Shown here: positions 24,169-39,584 of the stretch, piece after piece
Numbering within the stretch: the stretch's first letter is position 1
How the letters are laid out: each line of letters starts with the position of its first letter
Source of the DNA: Burkholderiaceae bacterium
GTDB lineage: Bacteria; Pseudomonadota; Gammaproteobacteria; Burkholderiales; Burkholderiaceae_E
Direction: 5' to 3'
NCBI GenBank assembly: GCA_023954045.1
Contig: JAMLIR010000001.1
Coordinates: 186,001-250,000 of the forward strand
DNA length: 64,000 bases
Notes under the pieces: generated by a model
The model's input: only the letters and a program-made list of their open reading frames with translations
Database searches by the model: none
Told to the model about the DNA's origin: nothing
Translations under genes and position numbers: made by a program

Positions 24169-25827
24169 ATGCGGATTGCGGCACGCGACGACTACGACGA
24201 GCTGCACGACGGGTTCCGGTGGCTCGTTCCCGAGCGCTTCAACATCGCCGAGGCCTGCTGCACCCGCTGGGCCGGCAATGCGCGACGCACCGCGATCGTG
24301 GTCGACCACGGCGATGGCCACGTCGAGCGCGTGGCCTATCGCCGGCTGCACGACGAAGCCAACCGCCTCGCCAATGCGCTGGCCGCGCTCGGCGTGCGCC
24401 GCGACGACCGCGTCGCGGTGGTGCTGCCGCAGCGCCCCGAGACCGCAGTCGCGCACATGGCGATCTACCGCCTCGGCGCGGTAGCGATGCCGCTGTCGAT
24501 CCTCTTCGGTCCCGACGCGCTGCGCTTCCGTCTCGACGACAGCGCGACGGTGGTCGCGATCGTCGACGCCGAGTACGTCGACAACCTTCGCGCCGCGCTC
24601 GGCGAGTCGGTGCGGCACGTGGTGGTGGTGCCCGCCTCGGGTGAGCGCCCCGCCCTTCGGGCCGGCGAGCACGACTACGTCGAACTGATCGCGCGCGCGC
24701 GCGATCGCTTCGTCACGGCGGACACGCTGGCCGGCGACCCGGCGGTGCTGATCTACACCAGCGGCACCACCGGGCCGCCCAAGGGTGCGCTGATCCCGCA
24801 CCGCGCACTGATCGGCAACCTGAGCGGCTTCGTCGCCTCGCAGAACTGGTTTCCGCGCCCGCGCGACGTGTTCTGGTCGCCGGCCGACTGGGCCTGGACC
24901 GGCGGACTGATGGACGCCTTGCTGCCGACGCTGTATTTCGGCTTCCCGATCGTCGCGCAGCGCGGCCGCTTCTCGCCCGATCGCGCGTTCGAACTGCTCG
25001 AGCGGCACCGCGTCACGAACACGTTCCTGTTCCCGACGGCGCTCAAGATGATGATGAAGCACGCGCCCGAGCCGCGCGCACGCCACCGGCTGGCGCTGCG
25101 CGCGATCATGAGCGCCGGCGAGTCGGTCGGCGAGACGCTGTTCGACTGGTGCCGCGACGCACTCGGCGTCACCGTCAACGAGATGTTCGGGCAGACCGAG
25201 GTCAACTACGTCGTCGGCAACTCGGCGCAGCGCTGGCCGGCGCGCCCGGGCTCGATCGGCCGCGCCTACCCGGGGCACCGGGTCGCGATCCTCGACGACG
25301 ACGGGCGCGAGCTGCCGCCCGGCCAGCTCGGCGAAGTCGCGGTCAACCGCCTCGACCGGCACGGCCACCCCGACCCGGTGTTCTTCCTCGGCTACTGGCG
25401 CAACCACGCCGCGACCCGCGCGAAGTTCAGCGGCGACTGGTGCCGCACCGGCGACCTGGCGACCGCCGATCCCGACGGCTACCTCTGGTACGGCGGGCGC
25501 GCCGACGACATGTTCAAGGCGGCCGGCTACCGGATCGGCCCGAGCGAGATCGAGAGCTGCCTGGTGCGGCACCCCGCGGTGGCCAACGCCGCGGTCGTGC
25601 CCAAGCCCGACGCCGAGCGCGGCAACGTCGTCAAGGCCTTCGTGGTGCTCGCGCCGGGGCACGCCGCCTCGCCGGCGCTCGTCGAGCAACTGCAGCAGCA
25701 CGTGCGAGGGAAGCTCGCCCCTTACGAGTACCCGAAGGAGATCGAGTTCATCGCCGAGTTGCCGATGACGACGACCGGCAAGGTGCAGCGCCGCGTGCTG
25801 CGCGAACGCGAGCAGGCCGGGGGCTGA
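24169..25827 (+). CDS. AMP-dependent acyl-CoA synthetase
   Basis: 552 aa ANL-family ligase. The ATP-binding P-loop is YTSGTTGPPKGA (about residue 195-206), with later motifs NEMFGQTEVNYV (A5), WCRTGDLATADPDGYLWYGGRADDMFK (A7/A8) and the C-terminal lysine in TTTGKVQRR. It activates a carboxylic acid as acyl-AMP and then acyl-CoA. The WSPADWAWTGGLMD segment is shared with acetyl-/propionyl- and medium-chain synthetases (Acs/MACS type), but chain length cannot be fixed. ATG 24169 follows a strong GGGAGG site. Divergent from the hydrolase operon. Confidence 0.93.
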   Translation: MRIAARDDYDELHDGFRWLVPERFNIAEACCTRWAGNARRTAIVVDHGDGHVERVAYRRLHDEANRLANALAALGVRRDDRVAVVLPQRPETAVAHMAIYRLGAVAMPLSILFGPDALRFRLDDSATVVAIVDAEYVDNLRAALGESVRHVVVVPASGERPALRAGEHDYVELIARARDRFVTADTLAGDPAVLIYTSGTTGPPKGALIPHRALIGNLSGFVASQNWFPRPRDVFWSPADWAWTGGLMDALLPTLYFGFPIVAQRGRFSPDRAFELLERHRVTNTFLFPTALKMMMKHAPEPRARHRLALRAIMSAGESVGETLFDWCRDALGVTVNEMFGQTEVNYVVGNSAQRWPARPGSIGRAYPGHRVAILDDDGRELPPGQLGEVAVNRLDRHGHPDPVFFLGYWRNHAATRAKFSGDWCRTGDLATADPDGYLWYGGRADDMFKAAGYRIGPSEIESCLVRHPAVANAAVVPKPDAERGNVVKAFVVLAPGHAASPALVEQLQQHVRGKLAPYEYPKEIEFIAELPMTTTGKVQRRVLREREQAGG

Positions 25828-25834
25828 ACGACCG

Positions 25835-26854
25835 GTGGATTCGGTCTCGCAGATCGCCCTCGGCGCCGCGGTCGGCGTCGCCGTGATGGGGCGGCGCACC
25901 GCGGTCTGGAAGTCGGCGCTGTGGGGCGGCGTGTGCGGCACGTTGCCCGACCTCGACGCGTTGATCGACCACGGCGACGCGGTGCTGAACATGACCCGGC
26001 ACCGCGCCGAGAGCCACGCGCTCGTCTGGCTGACGCTCGTCTCGCCGGCGATCGCCTGGGCGGTCGCCCGGGCCGCCGGCGAGCCGGGCCTCGCCCGGCG
26101 ATGGTGGCTCGCGGTCTGGGCCGTGCTGGTCACGCATCCGCTGCTCGACGCGATGACGGTCTACGGCACGCAGCTCGCGCTTCCGTTCTCCGACTATCCG
26201 TACGGTGTCGCCAGCCTGTTCATCGTCGACCCGCTCTACACGCTGCCGCTGCTGGCCGGAATCGGCGCGGCCCTGCGCGGCGGCCCGAAGGCGCTGCGCT
26301 GGAATGCGATCGGCCTCGCGCTGTCGACCGCCTACGTCGGCTGGAGCGTCTTCGCGCAGCAGCAGGTGAGCGCGGTTGCGCGCGAGACGCTGGCGATGCG
26401 CGACGGCGCGGTTGCGCGGGACGCGCGCATCCTGGTCACGCCCACCGCGTTCAACACGCTGCTGTGGCGCGTGGTGGTGATGCACGACGACCGCTACGAG
26501 GAGGGCTTCCGCTCGCTGCTCGACCGCACGCCGACGATGCGCTTCGACGCGTTCCCCAGCGGCCGCGCGCTGTACGAGACCGTGCGCACGATCCCCGCCG
26601 TCGAGCGGATGGCGCGCTTCACGCACGGGTTCTTCCGCGTCTCCGAGACCGACGGCCGCCTGGTGTTGACCGACCTGCGCATGGGCCAGGAGCCGTGGTA
26701 CGCGTTCTCGTTCGTCGTCGCCGCGCGCGGCAACCCGGGCCTGCACCCGGTCGTGCCGGTCAACGTCGGCGGTCGCCGCGGCATCGACGTCGCCGCGAGC
26801 CTGCGCTGGCTGCGCTTGCGCGCGCTGGGCACCGAGCTGGCGCCGCCGCGCTGA
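25835..26854 (+). CDS. Membrane-bound metal-dependent hydrolase, YdjM/DUF457 family
   Basis: 339 aa, GTG start seven bases after the acyl-CoA ligase stop. The N-terminal half has several hydrophobic segments and the YdjM-type metal motif: [25 protein letters not shown] and [18 protein letters not shown]. The C-terminal third is soluble. YdjM relatives are inner-membrane proteins induced by stress in E. coli; the reaction is not established. Confidence 0.88.
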   Translation: MDSVSQIALGAAVGVAVMGRRTAVWKSALWGGVCGTLPDLDALIDHGDAVLNMTRHRAESHALVWLTLVSPAIAWAVARAAGEPGLARRWWLAVWAVLVTHPLLDAMTVYGTQLALPFSDYPYGVASLFIVDPLYTLPLLAGIGAALRGGPKALRWNAIGLALSTAYVGWSVFAQQQVSAVARETLAMRDGAVARDARILVTPTAFNTLLWRVVVMHDDRYEEGFRSLLDRTPTMRFDAFPSGRALYETVRTIPAVERMARFTHGFFRVSETDGRLVLTDLRMGQEPWYAFSFVVAARGNPGLHPVVPVNVGGRRGIDVAASLRWLRLRALGTELAPPR

Positions 26855-26945
26855 CCGGCCTCGTGCGAGCCGATCGCTTAAACTGCAGCCTTTGGCGCCG
26901 CGCCTGCGGCGCGCCACCCCTTCCCCGACACAGGAACTCCCTTTC

Positions 26946-27476
26946 ATGGCGATTTACCGTCTCGGCGATCGCGAGCCCCGCATCGACCCGACCGCCTGGG
27001 TCGCCGAGTCGGCCGAGCTGATCGGACTGGTCGAGCTCGCCGCCGGATCCAGCGTCTGGTTCAACTGCACGCTGCGCGGCGACAACGAGCCGATCCGCGT
27101 CGGCGCGCGCAGCAATGTGCAGGACAACTGCGTGCTGCACACCGATCCCGGCTTTGCGCTGACGATCGGCGAGCGCGTCACCGTCGGCCACCAGGCGATG
27201 CTGCACGGCTGCACGATCGGCGACGGTTCGCTGATCGGGATCCAGGCGATCGTGCTCAACGGCGCGCGGATCGGCCGCGACTGCCTGGTCGGCGCCGGCG
27301 CGCTGGTGGCCGAAGGCAAGGAGATTCCCGAGCGCAGCCTCGTGATGGGCACGCCGGGCCGCGTCGTGCGCCAGCTCACCGACGCCGAGGTCGCCAACCT
27401 GCACGCGGGCAGCGAGCGCTACGTGCAGCGCGCGCGCCATTTCCGCGAGGCGCTGGTGCGCCGGCAGCGACCCTGA
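26946..27476 (+). CDS. Gamma-class carbonic anhydrase family protein (YrdA-like)
   Basis: 176 aa left-handed beta-helix of hexapeptide repeats (for example [20 protein letters not shown]). Zinc-ligand positions are visible as [20 protein letters not shown] (His residues). The group includes Cam/YrdA; many members have weak or no carbonic anhydrase activity. ATG 26946 chosen, with AGGAACT upstream. It is followed closely by hslO. Confidence 0.92.
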   Translation: MAIYRLGDREPRIDPTAWVAESAELIGLVELAAGSSVWFNCTLRGDNEPIRVGARSNVQDNCVLHTDPGFALTIGERVTVGHQAMLHGCTIGDGSLIGIQAIVLNGARIGRDCLVGAGALVAEGKEIPERSLVMGTPGRVVRQLTDAEVANLHAGSERYVQRARHFREALVRRQRP

Positions 27477-27490
27477 GCCGGCGGCGACCG

Positions 27491-28399
27491 ATGCGCGACG
27501 GCGTCACCCGTTTCCTGCTTCGCGGCGCGTCGGTGCGCGGCGAGATCGTCACCCTCGACCGCGCCTGGCGCGAGGTCGTCGCGCGCCACGCGCTGCCCGA
27601 GCCGGTGCGCGACCGGCTCGGCGAGCTGTCGGCGGCGGCCGCGCTGCTGGGCGCGACGCTGAAGTTCGAGGGCTCGCTGGTGCTGCAAATCCACGGCGAC
27701 GGCCCGGTGGCGCTGTTCGTCGTCGAGTACCGCTCCGACGGCGGCTACCGCGCCACCGCAAAGCTGCGCGAAGGCGCGGTGATCGCCGAGGACGCGCCGC
27801 TGCCGGCGCTGGTCGACACGCAGGGGCGCGGACGCTTCGTCGTCACGCTCGATCCGCGCGAAGCCGCCCCCGACAAGCCCGCCTGGCAGGGCATCGTGCC
27901 CTTCGAGAGCGAGACGGTGGCGGGCGTGCTCGAGCGCTACATGCAGCGCTCCGAGCAGATCCCGACGCGGCTCTGGCTGGCCGCCGACGGCGAGCGCGCG
28001 GTCGGGCTGCTGCTGCAGCGGCTGCCCGACGAGGGCGGCCAGCCCGAAGTCGACACCGACGGCTGGAACCGCATGCAGAAGCTGGCCGACACCGTCGTGC
28101 GCGAGGAACTCCTCACGCTGCCGCCCGGCGAGCTGCTCCGGCGGCTGTTCTGGCAGGAGTCGCTGCACGCCTTCGACGAGCGGGCGTGCCGCTTCGCGTG
28201 CCGGTGCACGCGCGACAAGGTGGGCGACATGCTGAGGATGCTGGGCAGCGACGAAGTCGAGACGATCCTGGCCGAGCGCGGCGAGATCGAGGTGCGCTGC
28301 GAGTACTGCAACCAGGCCTACCGCTTCGACGTGGTCGACAGCGTCGCGCTGTTCCACCCCGCCGCGCCCGCCGCCGAGGGCGCGCCGACCCGGCACTGA
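27491..28399 (+). CDS. hslO: Hsp33 redox-regulated chaperone
   Basis: 302 aa. Hsp33 is a holdase switched on by oxidation and heat. The C-terminal zinc switch is shown by CRCTRDKV (CxC) and CEYCNQAYRF (CxxC) about 30 residues apart. The N-terminal domain starts RFLLRGASVRGEIVTLD, as in other Hsp33. It lies 14 bases after the gamma-carbonic anhydrase gene, a common pairing in betaproteobacteria. Confidence 0.95.
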   Translation: MRDGVTRFLLRGASVRGEIVTLDRAWREVVARHALPEPVRDRLGELSAAAALLGATLKFEGSLVLQIHGDGPVALFVVEYRSDGGYRATAKLREGAVIAEDAPLPALVDTQGRGRFVVTLDPREAAPDKPAWQGIVPFESETVAGVLERYMQRSEQIPTRLWLAADGERAVGLLLQRLPDEGGQPEVDTDGWNRMQKLADTVVREELLTLPPGELLRRLFWQESLHAFDERACRFACRCTRDKVGDMLRMLGSDEVETILAERGEIEVRCEYCNQAYRFDVVDSVALFHPAAPAAEGAPTRH

Positions 28400-28414
28400 G
28401 AAAACGGGGCGCGC

Positions 28415-28753
28415 TCAGCGGCGCGGCGTGGCGTCGACCGCCGCGGTGCGGATCTGGTCCTCGGCGACCGGCCGGCGCGCGCTGGCCTCGTTGATCTGCA
28501 CGAAGATCTCGCCCGGCTTGACCATCCCCAGCTCGTAGCGCGCGCGCTCCTCGAGCGCCTGCTTGCCGGCGCGCAGGTCGTCGACCTCGGCCTGCAGCGC
28601 CCCGTTGCGCGCCGCCAGCCGCGCGTTGACCTCTTCCTGGGCGTGCAACTGCCGGTCGAGCTCCCAGACGCGCAGCCAGCCGCCCTTGCCGAGCCAGAGC
28701 GGATACTGGATCAGCACGAGCAGCGAGGCGAGAACGATGCCCAGCGTTCGCAT
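28415..28753 (-). CDS. ftsB: Cell division protein FtsB
   Basis: 112 aa bitopic protein. A short N-terminal membrane helix ([17 protein letters not shown]) is followed by WLGKGG, typical of FtsB, and a leucine-zipper coiled coil (residues 30-70, [20 protein letters not shown]). [17 protein letters not shown] is the conserved C-terminal FtsB segment. It forms the FtsQBL complex that activates septal peptidoglycan synthesis. Its position after eno is typical of proteobacteria. Confidence 0.95.
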   Translation of the reverse strand: MRTLGIVLASLLVLIQYPLWLGKGGWLRVWELDRQLHAQEEVNARLAARNGALQAEVDDLRAGKQALEERARYELGMVKPGEIFVQINEASARRPVAEDQIRTAAVDATPRR

Positions 28754-28793
28754 CCGGGTTGACCTCGGGGGTTCGGGAGCGCCGTGTGCGCCT

Positions 28794-34701
<5,908 letters not shown>

Positions 34702-34788
34702 CGTGGGTCGGGGTCGCGAATCCGGCGTCGGGTTGCGGAACCGGCCGGTTCCCGCGAAGCCGCGCCGTCGGCCGATTGTAGCGGCCCT

Positions 34789-34794
34789 TATAAT
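34789..34794 (+). promoter_or_regulatory. -10 box (TATAAT) upstream of the CoA-transferase pair
   Basis: Perfect TATAAT, 37 bases before ATG 34832, in the 130-base divergent gap. No good -35 is present, so an activator may be needed. Confidence 0.5.
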
Positions 34795-34831
34795 CGCTGC
34801 CGAAGCGCAAACGATCCAGGCGAGGACATCG

Positions 34832-35533
34832 ATGAGCAAGGTATACCCGAGCGCCGCGGCGGCCCTGGCGGGCGTGGTCGCCGACGGCCAGACGATCGCG
34901 GTCGGCGGCTTCGGCCTGTGCGGCATCCCCGAGGCGCTGATCGCGGCGCTGCGCGACTCGGGCGTGAAGAACCTGACCTGCATCTCGAACAACGCGGGGG
35001 TCGACGGGTTCGGCCTCGGCCAGCTGCTCGAGACGCGCCAGGTGCGCAAGATGATCGCCTCGTACGTGGGCGAGAACAAGGAGTTCGAGCGCCAGTACCT
35101 GTCGGGCGAGCTCGAGCTCGAGTTCACGCCGCAGGGCACGCTCGCCGAGAAGCTGCGCGCCGGCGGCGCCGGCATCCCCGCATTCTTCACCCGCACCGGC
35201 GTCGGCACGATCGTCGCCGAGGGCAAGGAATTGCGCGAATTCGACGGCCAGACCTACGTGATGGAGCGCTCGCTGGTGCCGGACGTCTCGCTGGTCAAGG
35301 CCTGGATGGCAGACCGCGCGGGCAACCTCGTGTTCCGGCGCACCGCGCGCAACTTCAACCCCAACGTCGCGATGGCCGGCCGCGTCACGATCGTCGAGGT
35401 CGAGGTCATCGTGCCCACCGGGGAGATCGATCCCGACCAGATCCACCTGCCGGGCATCTATGCGCACCGCATCGTGCACAACCCGACCCCCGAGAAACGC
35501 ATCGAGCAGCGCACGACGCGGCCGGCACGATAA
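34832..35533 (+). CDS. scoA: 3-oxoacid CoA-transferase subunit A
   Basis: 233 aa. The CoA-transferase family I signature appears as [16 protein letters not shown] (residues about 22-37), and [12 protein letters not shown] and [13 protein letters not shown]-type motifs follow. With subunit B it transfers CoA from succinyl-CoA to acetoacetate (SCOT) or a similar 3-oxoacid. ATG 34832 follows GAGGA. The [18 protein letters not shown] tail is typical of SCOT A subunits in betaproteobacteria. Confidence 0.93.
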   Translation: MSKVYPSAAAALAGVVADGQTIAVGGFGLCGIPEALIAALRDSGVKNLTCISNNAGVDGFGLGQLLETRQVRKMIASYVGENKEFERQYLSGELELEFTPQGTLAEKLRAGGAGIPAFFTRTGVGTIVAEGKELREFDGQTYVMERSLVPDVSLVKAWMADRAGNLVFRRTARNFNPNVAMAGRVTIVEVEVIVPTGEIDPDQIHLPGIYAHRIVHNPTPEKRIEQRTTRPAR

Positions 35534-35544
35534 GGAGAACCGAG

Positions 35545-36198
<654 letters not shown>

Positions 36199-36337
36199 AA
36201 CGCACAGGGCGCCGGCCGCCTCGACCGGTCGCGTGCGTCCGTTCGCGCGGGCAACGGCGCGGGCCGTCGGCCGCGGGCGCGCCGGGTGCTTGCCCCCGCT
36301 TCGCGGGGGTGCCCTGCGATGCTCGCCGCACCGGCTG

Positions 36338-36423
36338 GCGCGGCGAAACTCGCTCCGCGCGCTTCGCGCGCTGCGCTCAGACAATCGCCGCGAGAATGAT
36401 GGACGATGCGCGCTGCGCGCGCC
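36338..36423 (+). repeat. Core repeat B, left copy
   Basis: 86 bases, matching 80 of 86 positions of the reverse complement of 36731-36816. The most conserved part reads GACAATCGCCGCGAGAATGA and continues identical for a further 14 bases. Most mismatches lie in the flanking CG-rich alternating stretch. Confidence 0.85.
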
Positions 36424-36595
36424 GCCGGTGCAGCTGCGCTTCTCGGCTGCGCACAAGGCGCGCCCCCGGCCGACGGCCCGCGCCGTTGCCGACACCGTCG
36501 TGGTGTTCGAGGCAACAGCCCCGGCTTCCGTCACCGTGGTGGTGTTCGTGCGCAAGGGCCCCGACCACCGTTCGAGCACCCATGACGTCGCCAGA

Positions 36596-36698
36596 GCGGC
36601 AGGTGACGGCGGGCCGGGCTCGCGGGGCGGCCTCGGGTGGCCCTGGGCGCGGTCTGGGGCGGCGCGCAACCCGATGGCCCAGGCGCGGCGGCGCGATG
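36596..36698 (+). repeat. Long inverted-repeat arm A, left
   Basis: 103 bases, one mismatch to the reverse complement of 36871-36973. The arms enclose 172 bases holding the inverted core repeat B. Confidence 0.9.
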
Positions 36699-36730
36699 TC
36701 GGTGGCGCCGAGCAGCGCAGCGTCGGGGTC

Positions 36731-36816
36731 GGCGCGCGAAGCGCGCATCGTCCATCATTCTCGCGGCGATTGTCCGAGCGGAGCTCGCGAAGCGAGCGCA
36801 GCGAGTTTCGCCGCGC
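36731..36816 (-). repeat. Core repeat B, right (inverted) copy
   Basis: Reverse-oriented partner of 36338-36423, inside arm pair A; immediately flanked by CGTCGGGGTCG and its reverse complement. Confidence 0.85.
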
Positions 36817-36870
36817 GACCCCGACGCGAGCAGCGCAGGGAAGTCGTTGCGAAGCAACGACCGCCGTCGT

Positions 36871-36973
36871 CATCGCGCCGCCGCGCCTGGGCCATCGGGT
36901 TGCGCGCCGCCCCAGACCGCGCCCAGGGCCACCCGAGGCCGCCCCGCGAGCCCGGCCCGCCGTCGCCTGCCGC
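36871..36973 (-). repeat. Long inverted-repeat arm A, right
   Basis: Partner of 36596-36698 (102 of 103 identical as reverse complement); ends 11 bases before the thioesterase stop. Confidence 0.9.
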
Positions 36974-36983
36974 GCCGCGCCGA

Positions 36984-37403
36984 CTAACGCAGTCGCGGCG
37001 TCGTGACCGCCTGCCGCGCGAAGTCGGGCAACGGCGCCGACTTGCGTCTCGGGTAGTCGACCCAGACCACCTTCGCCGAACCGTGCGCGTAGACCGTCCC
37101 CGGATCGTCGGTGCGCAGCATGTCGATGTAGGTCTCGAAGCTCGAACGCCCGATCTTGCCGACGTACTGCCGCGCCAGCACCGTCCCCGGATACTGCAGC
37201 TCGCGCAGGAACGTGCAGCTCGCGTTGATGATCAGCGGCCCTTCGCCCGCCGGATCCGGCCGGAAGCCCATCGAATCGAACCAGCTGATCCGCAGCTGCT
37301 CCATGTAGCGGAAATAGACCGTATTATTCACGTGGCCCATCGCGTCCATGTCGCCCCAGCGGATCGGCATTTCCAGTTCGAAGACCAGGATGCGCTCGCT
37401 CAC
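36984..37403 (-). CDS. Acyl-CoA thioesterase, 4HBT hot-dog family
   Basis: 139 aa from GTG 37403, with GAGAGGG upstream. The 4-hydroxybenzoyl-CoA thioesterase signature IRWGDMDAMGHVNNTVYFRYME (residues about 14-35) carries the catalytic Asp. The SWFDSMGF and RKSAPLPD segments fit YbgC-like single hot-dog enzymes. It hydrolyses acyl-CoA esters; the chain is unknown. Divergent from the DUF3422 gene by 63 bases. Confidence 0.92.
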   Translation of the reverse strand: MSERILVFELEMPIRWGDMDAMGHVNNTVYFRYMEQLRISWFDSMGFRPDPAGEGPLIINASCTFLRELQYPGTVLARQYVGKIGRSSFETYIDMLRTDDPGTVYAHGSAKVVWVDYPRRKSAPLPDFARQAVTTPRLR

Positions 37404-37466
37404 TCGTTTCCCTCTCTCTTCGATCGACGCCCCCAGCAGGCCGGCCCGCGTCGGCATCGCACCGTC

Positions 37467-38753
37467 ATGATCATCCATCCCGACCGGGACGCGCTGCAGA
37501 ACGAAATCCATGCGCGGCCTCGCCAGCCGGTGGCCACGCCGCAGCGAGTGTCGCACATCGCGCTGCTGCGCCCGGCGCGCGGCGCGCACGAGGCCGCACC
37601 CGATCCGCTGGAGCGCCTGTGCGCCGAGCGCGGCGTCGCGGCCCCCGATTCGCGCGACGGCCACTTCTTCGCCGACTTCGGCGCCTTCCGGCTCAAGCGC
37701 GAGCGCCACGGCGAGTTCGACGATTACACGGTCTACTGCGACGGCGGCGATCCGCACGCACCGTTCGCGCAGCCTGCCATCGACGCGCTGCCCCGAGGCT
37801 GGCTCGACACGCTGCCGGGCTCGCTCATCGCAGCCGTCCACGTCGCGCTGCTGCCGGCGCGCGAGATGCCCGACGACCCGGCCGGGCCCGCGGCGATTTT
37901 CGGCCCAGGCGAGTCGAGCGGCGCTTCGATCGCCGACGGCGCGGCCTGCGCGTTCACCGACTTCCGCGTCGACGAGCGCGGTTTCACCCGCATCCTCGTC
38001 CTCGACCGCTCGCTCAGCCCCACCTACGCCGGCCGCGTGGTGCAGCGGCTGATCGAGGTCGAGGTCTACCGGATGATGGCGATGCTGGCGTTTCCGCTCG
38101 CGCGCGCGAGCGCCGTCGAGCTCGACGGGGTCGAGGCCTCGCTCGGCGCGCTCGTCGCGCGGCTCGAGTCTGCGCCGGTCGCAGAGGAACCCGAGTTGCT
38201 GCGCGAAGTCAGCCGGCTCGCCGGCACTGTCGAGCGCATCGCGGCCTCGGTCGGCTTTCGCTTCGGCGCAGCGCGCGCCTACCACGCGCTGGTGCGCCAG
38301 CGCGGCGCCGAGCTGCGCCAGCAGCGGCTGCCCGGCCTGCAGACGCTCACCGCGTTCCTCGAGCGCCGCTTCGACCCCGCGATGGCGTTCTGCGAGAGCG
38401 TGGGCCGTCGCATCGAGACGATCGCCGAGCGCATCGCGCGCGCCAGCGCGCTGCTGCGCACGCGCGTCGAGATCGAGCGCGAGCGGCACAACCAGGAGCT
38501 GCTCGCGGCGATGAACCGCCGCGCGAAGCTGCAGCTGCACCTGCAGCAGACGGTCGAGGGCCTGTCGGTCGCGGCGATCACCTACTACGGGGCCGGAATC
38601 GCCGGTTACCTGTTCAAGGCGATGAAGGCGCTCGGCTGGCCGGTCGACCCCGAGCTGGCCACGGGGCTCGCCATCGTGCCGATCGCCGTCGCGGTCGCGC
38701 TCGGCGTGCGCCACATCCGCGAGGGCATCCGCCGCCGGCTCGGCGGCGCCTGA
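37467..38753 (+). CDS. DUF3422 family membrane protein
   Basis: 428 aa. Starts MIIHPDRDALQNEIHARPRQPV, the DUF3422 N-terminus, and contains YRMMAMLAFPLAR. Residues 300-370 look like a coiled coil (RASALLRTRVEIERERHNQELLAAMNRRAKLQ), followed by two C-terminal membrane helices (ITYYGAGIAGYLFKAMKALG; GLAIVPIAVAVALGVRHI). The family is widespread in proteobacteria and has no known function. It resembles an inner-membrane sensor or channel-like protein by layout only. Confidence 0.88.
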   Translation: MIIHPDRDALQNEIHARPRQPVATPQRVSHIALLRPARGAHEAAPDPLERLCAERGVAAPDSRDGHFFADFGAFRLKRERHGEFDDYTVYCDGGDPHAPFAQPAIDALPRGWLDTLPGSLIAAVHVALLPAREMPDDPAGPAAIFGPGESSGASIADGAACAFTDFRVDERGFTRILVLDRSLSPTYAGRVVQRLIEVEVYRMMAMLAFPLARASAVELDGVEASLGALVARLESAPVAEEPELLREVSRLAGTVERIAASVGFRFGAARAYHALVRQRGAELRQQRLPGLQTLTAFLERRFDPAMAFCESVGRRIETIAERIARASALLRTRVEIERERHNQELLAAMNRRAKLQLHLQQTVEGLSVAAITYYGAGIAGYLFKAMKALGWPVDPELATGLAIVPIAVAVALGVRHIREGIRRRLGGA

Positions 38754-38783
38754 GCGCGATCCCGCGTTCCTGCGGAGCTTGGC

Positions 38784-39584
38784 TCAGGCGAGCGTCTGCC
38801 CGCCGTCGATCGTAATGACGCTGCCCGTCACGTATGCGGAGGCGTCGCCAGCCAGCCAGACGGCGATTTCCTTGATTTCCTCCGGCCGGCCGATTCGACC
38901 CAGGGGCACGTGGCGAACGAAGGCGGCGTACTTCTCGGGCGAGGACATTTCGGCCTCGGTCAGCGGCGTGAGAAAGCGTCCCGGCGCGAGCACATTGACA
39001 CGCACGCCATTGGCCGCCCACTCCATCGCGATCGCCCTCGAGAAGTTGATCACGGCCGCCTTGGCGGCGGAATAAGGCGCGTTCGCCGCGCGGCCACGCA
39101 GACCGGCAGTGGAGGCGATGTTGATGATCGCGCCTGCGCGTTGGGCGACCATGAGCTTGCCTACCGCGCGGCAGACCTTGAAGGTCGACGAAAGGTTGGC
39201 GGCGATGACGCCGTCCCACTCCTCATCGCTGATCTCCAACGTCGGCTTGCGCAGGCTGCCGCCAGCGGCATTGACGAGGATGTCGATGTGACCAAAAGTC
39301 AGAACAGTCTTCGCGACCGCTGCATCGACCTGTACCCCGTCCGTGACATCGGCCGGCGCCACCAGTGCGCGGGCGCCACAGCTCTCGACCTCGTGCGCTG
39401 CGGCCTCGAGGTCCACACGCGTACGCGCGACGAGTGCCACGTCCGCGCCCGCCGCGGCCAGTCCTTGGGCGATTGCGCGGCCGAGGCCCTTGCCTGCCCC
39501 CGTGACGAGCGCGACACGTCCTACGAGGGGCCCCGCCGGATCGTTGCTCGATACATCCATGCCTTGAGCCCGGATCCGCCTCAT
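38784..39584 (-). CDS. Short-chain dehydrogenase/reductase
   Basis: 266 aa from ATG 39584, which overlaps the stop of the Bug protein gene (ATGA) and has AAGGCGGA upstream; ATG 39560 is the alternative. Rossmann NAD(P) motif TGAGKGLG, NAAGG motif (ILVNAAGG), catalytic Ser in IINIASTAG and YxxxK in PYSAAKAA, C-terminal GSVITIDGGQTLA. It resembles FabG-like oxidoreductases. Last gene of the leftward arm of the catabolic island, so it probably oxidises a pathway alcohol or reduces a keto intermediate. Confidence 0.92.
   Translation of the reverse strand: MRRIRAQGMDVSSNDPAGPLVGRVALVTGAGKGLGRAIAQGLAAAGADVALVARTRVDLEAAAHEVESCGARALVAPADVTDGVQVDAAVAKTVLTFGHIDILVNAAGGSLRKPTLEISDEEWDGVIAANLSSTFKVCRAVGKLMVAQRAGAIINIASTAGLRGRAANAPYSAAKAAVINFSRAIAMEWAANGVRVNVLAPGRFLTPLTEAEMSSPEKYAAFVRHVPLGRIGRPEEIKEIAVWLAGDASAYVTGSVITIDGGQTLA

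Larger units (their letters stand above)
36199..36983. repeat. Gene-free mosaic of nested inverted repeats
   Basis: 785 bases without a credible gene between scoB and the convergent thioesterase gene. It holds two modules. Module I: arms of about 34 bases (36250-36283 and 36457-36490, one mismatch) enclose an 86-base core (36338-36423). Module II: arms of 103 bases (36596-36698 and 36871-36973, one mismatch) enclose the same core inverted (36731-36816, 80 of 86 identical). Smaller hairpins are nested, for example CCCCCGC-TTC-GCGGGGG (36293-36309) and an 11-base pair at 36721-36731/36816-36826. On both strands it would form long stems; it may also act as a terminator for the convergent genes. 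No transposase or protein motif is seen. Confidence 0.85.

Noticed and set aside
36984-38714. Minus-strand frame of 576 codons joining the thioesterase to a region opposite DUF3422
   Set aside because: Only the last 139 codons match a known family; the rest is antisense to the DUF3422 gene and lacks a start with a ribosome site.
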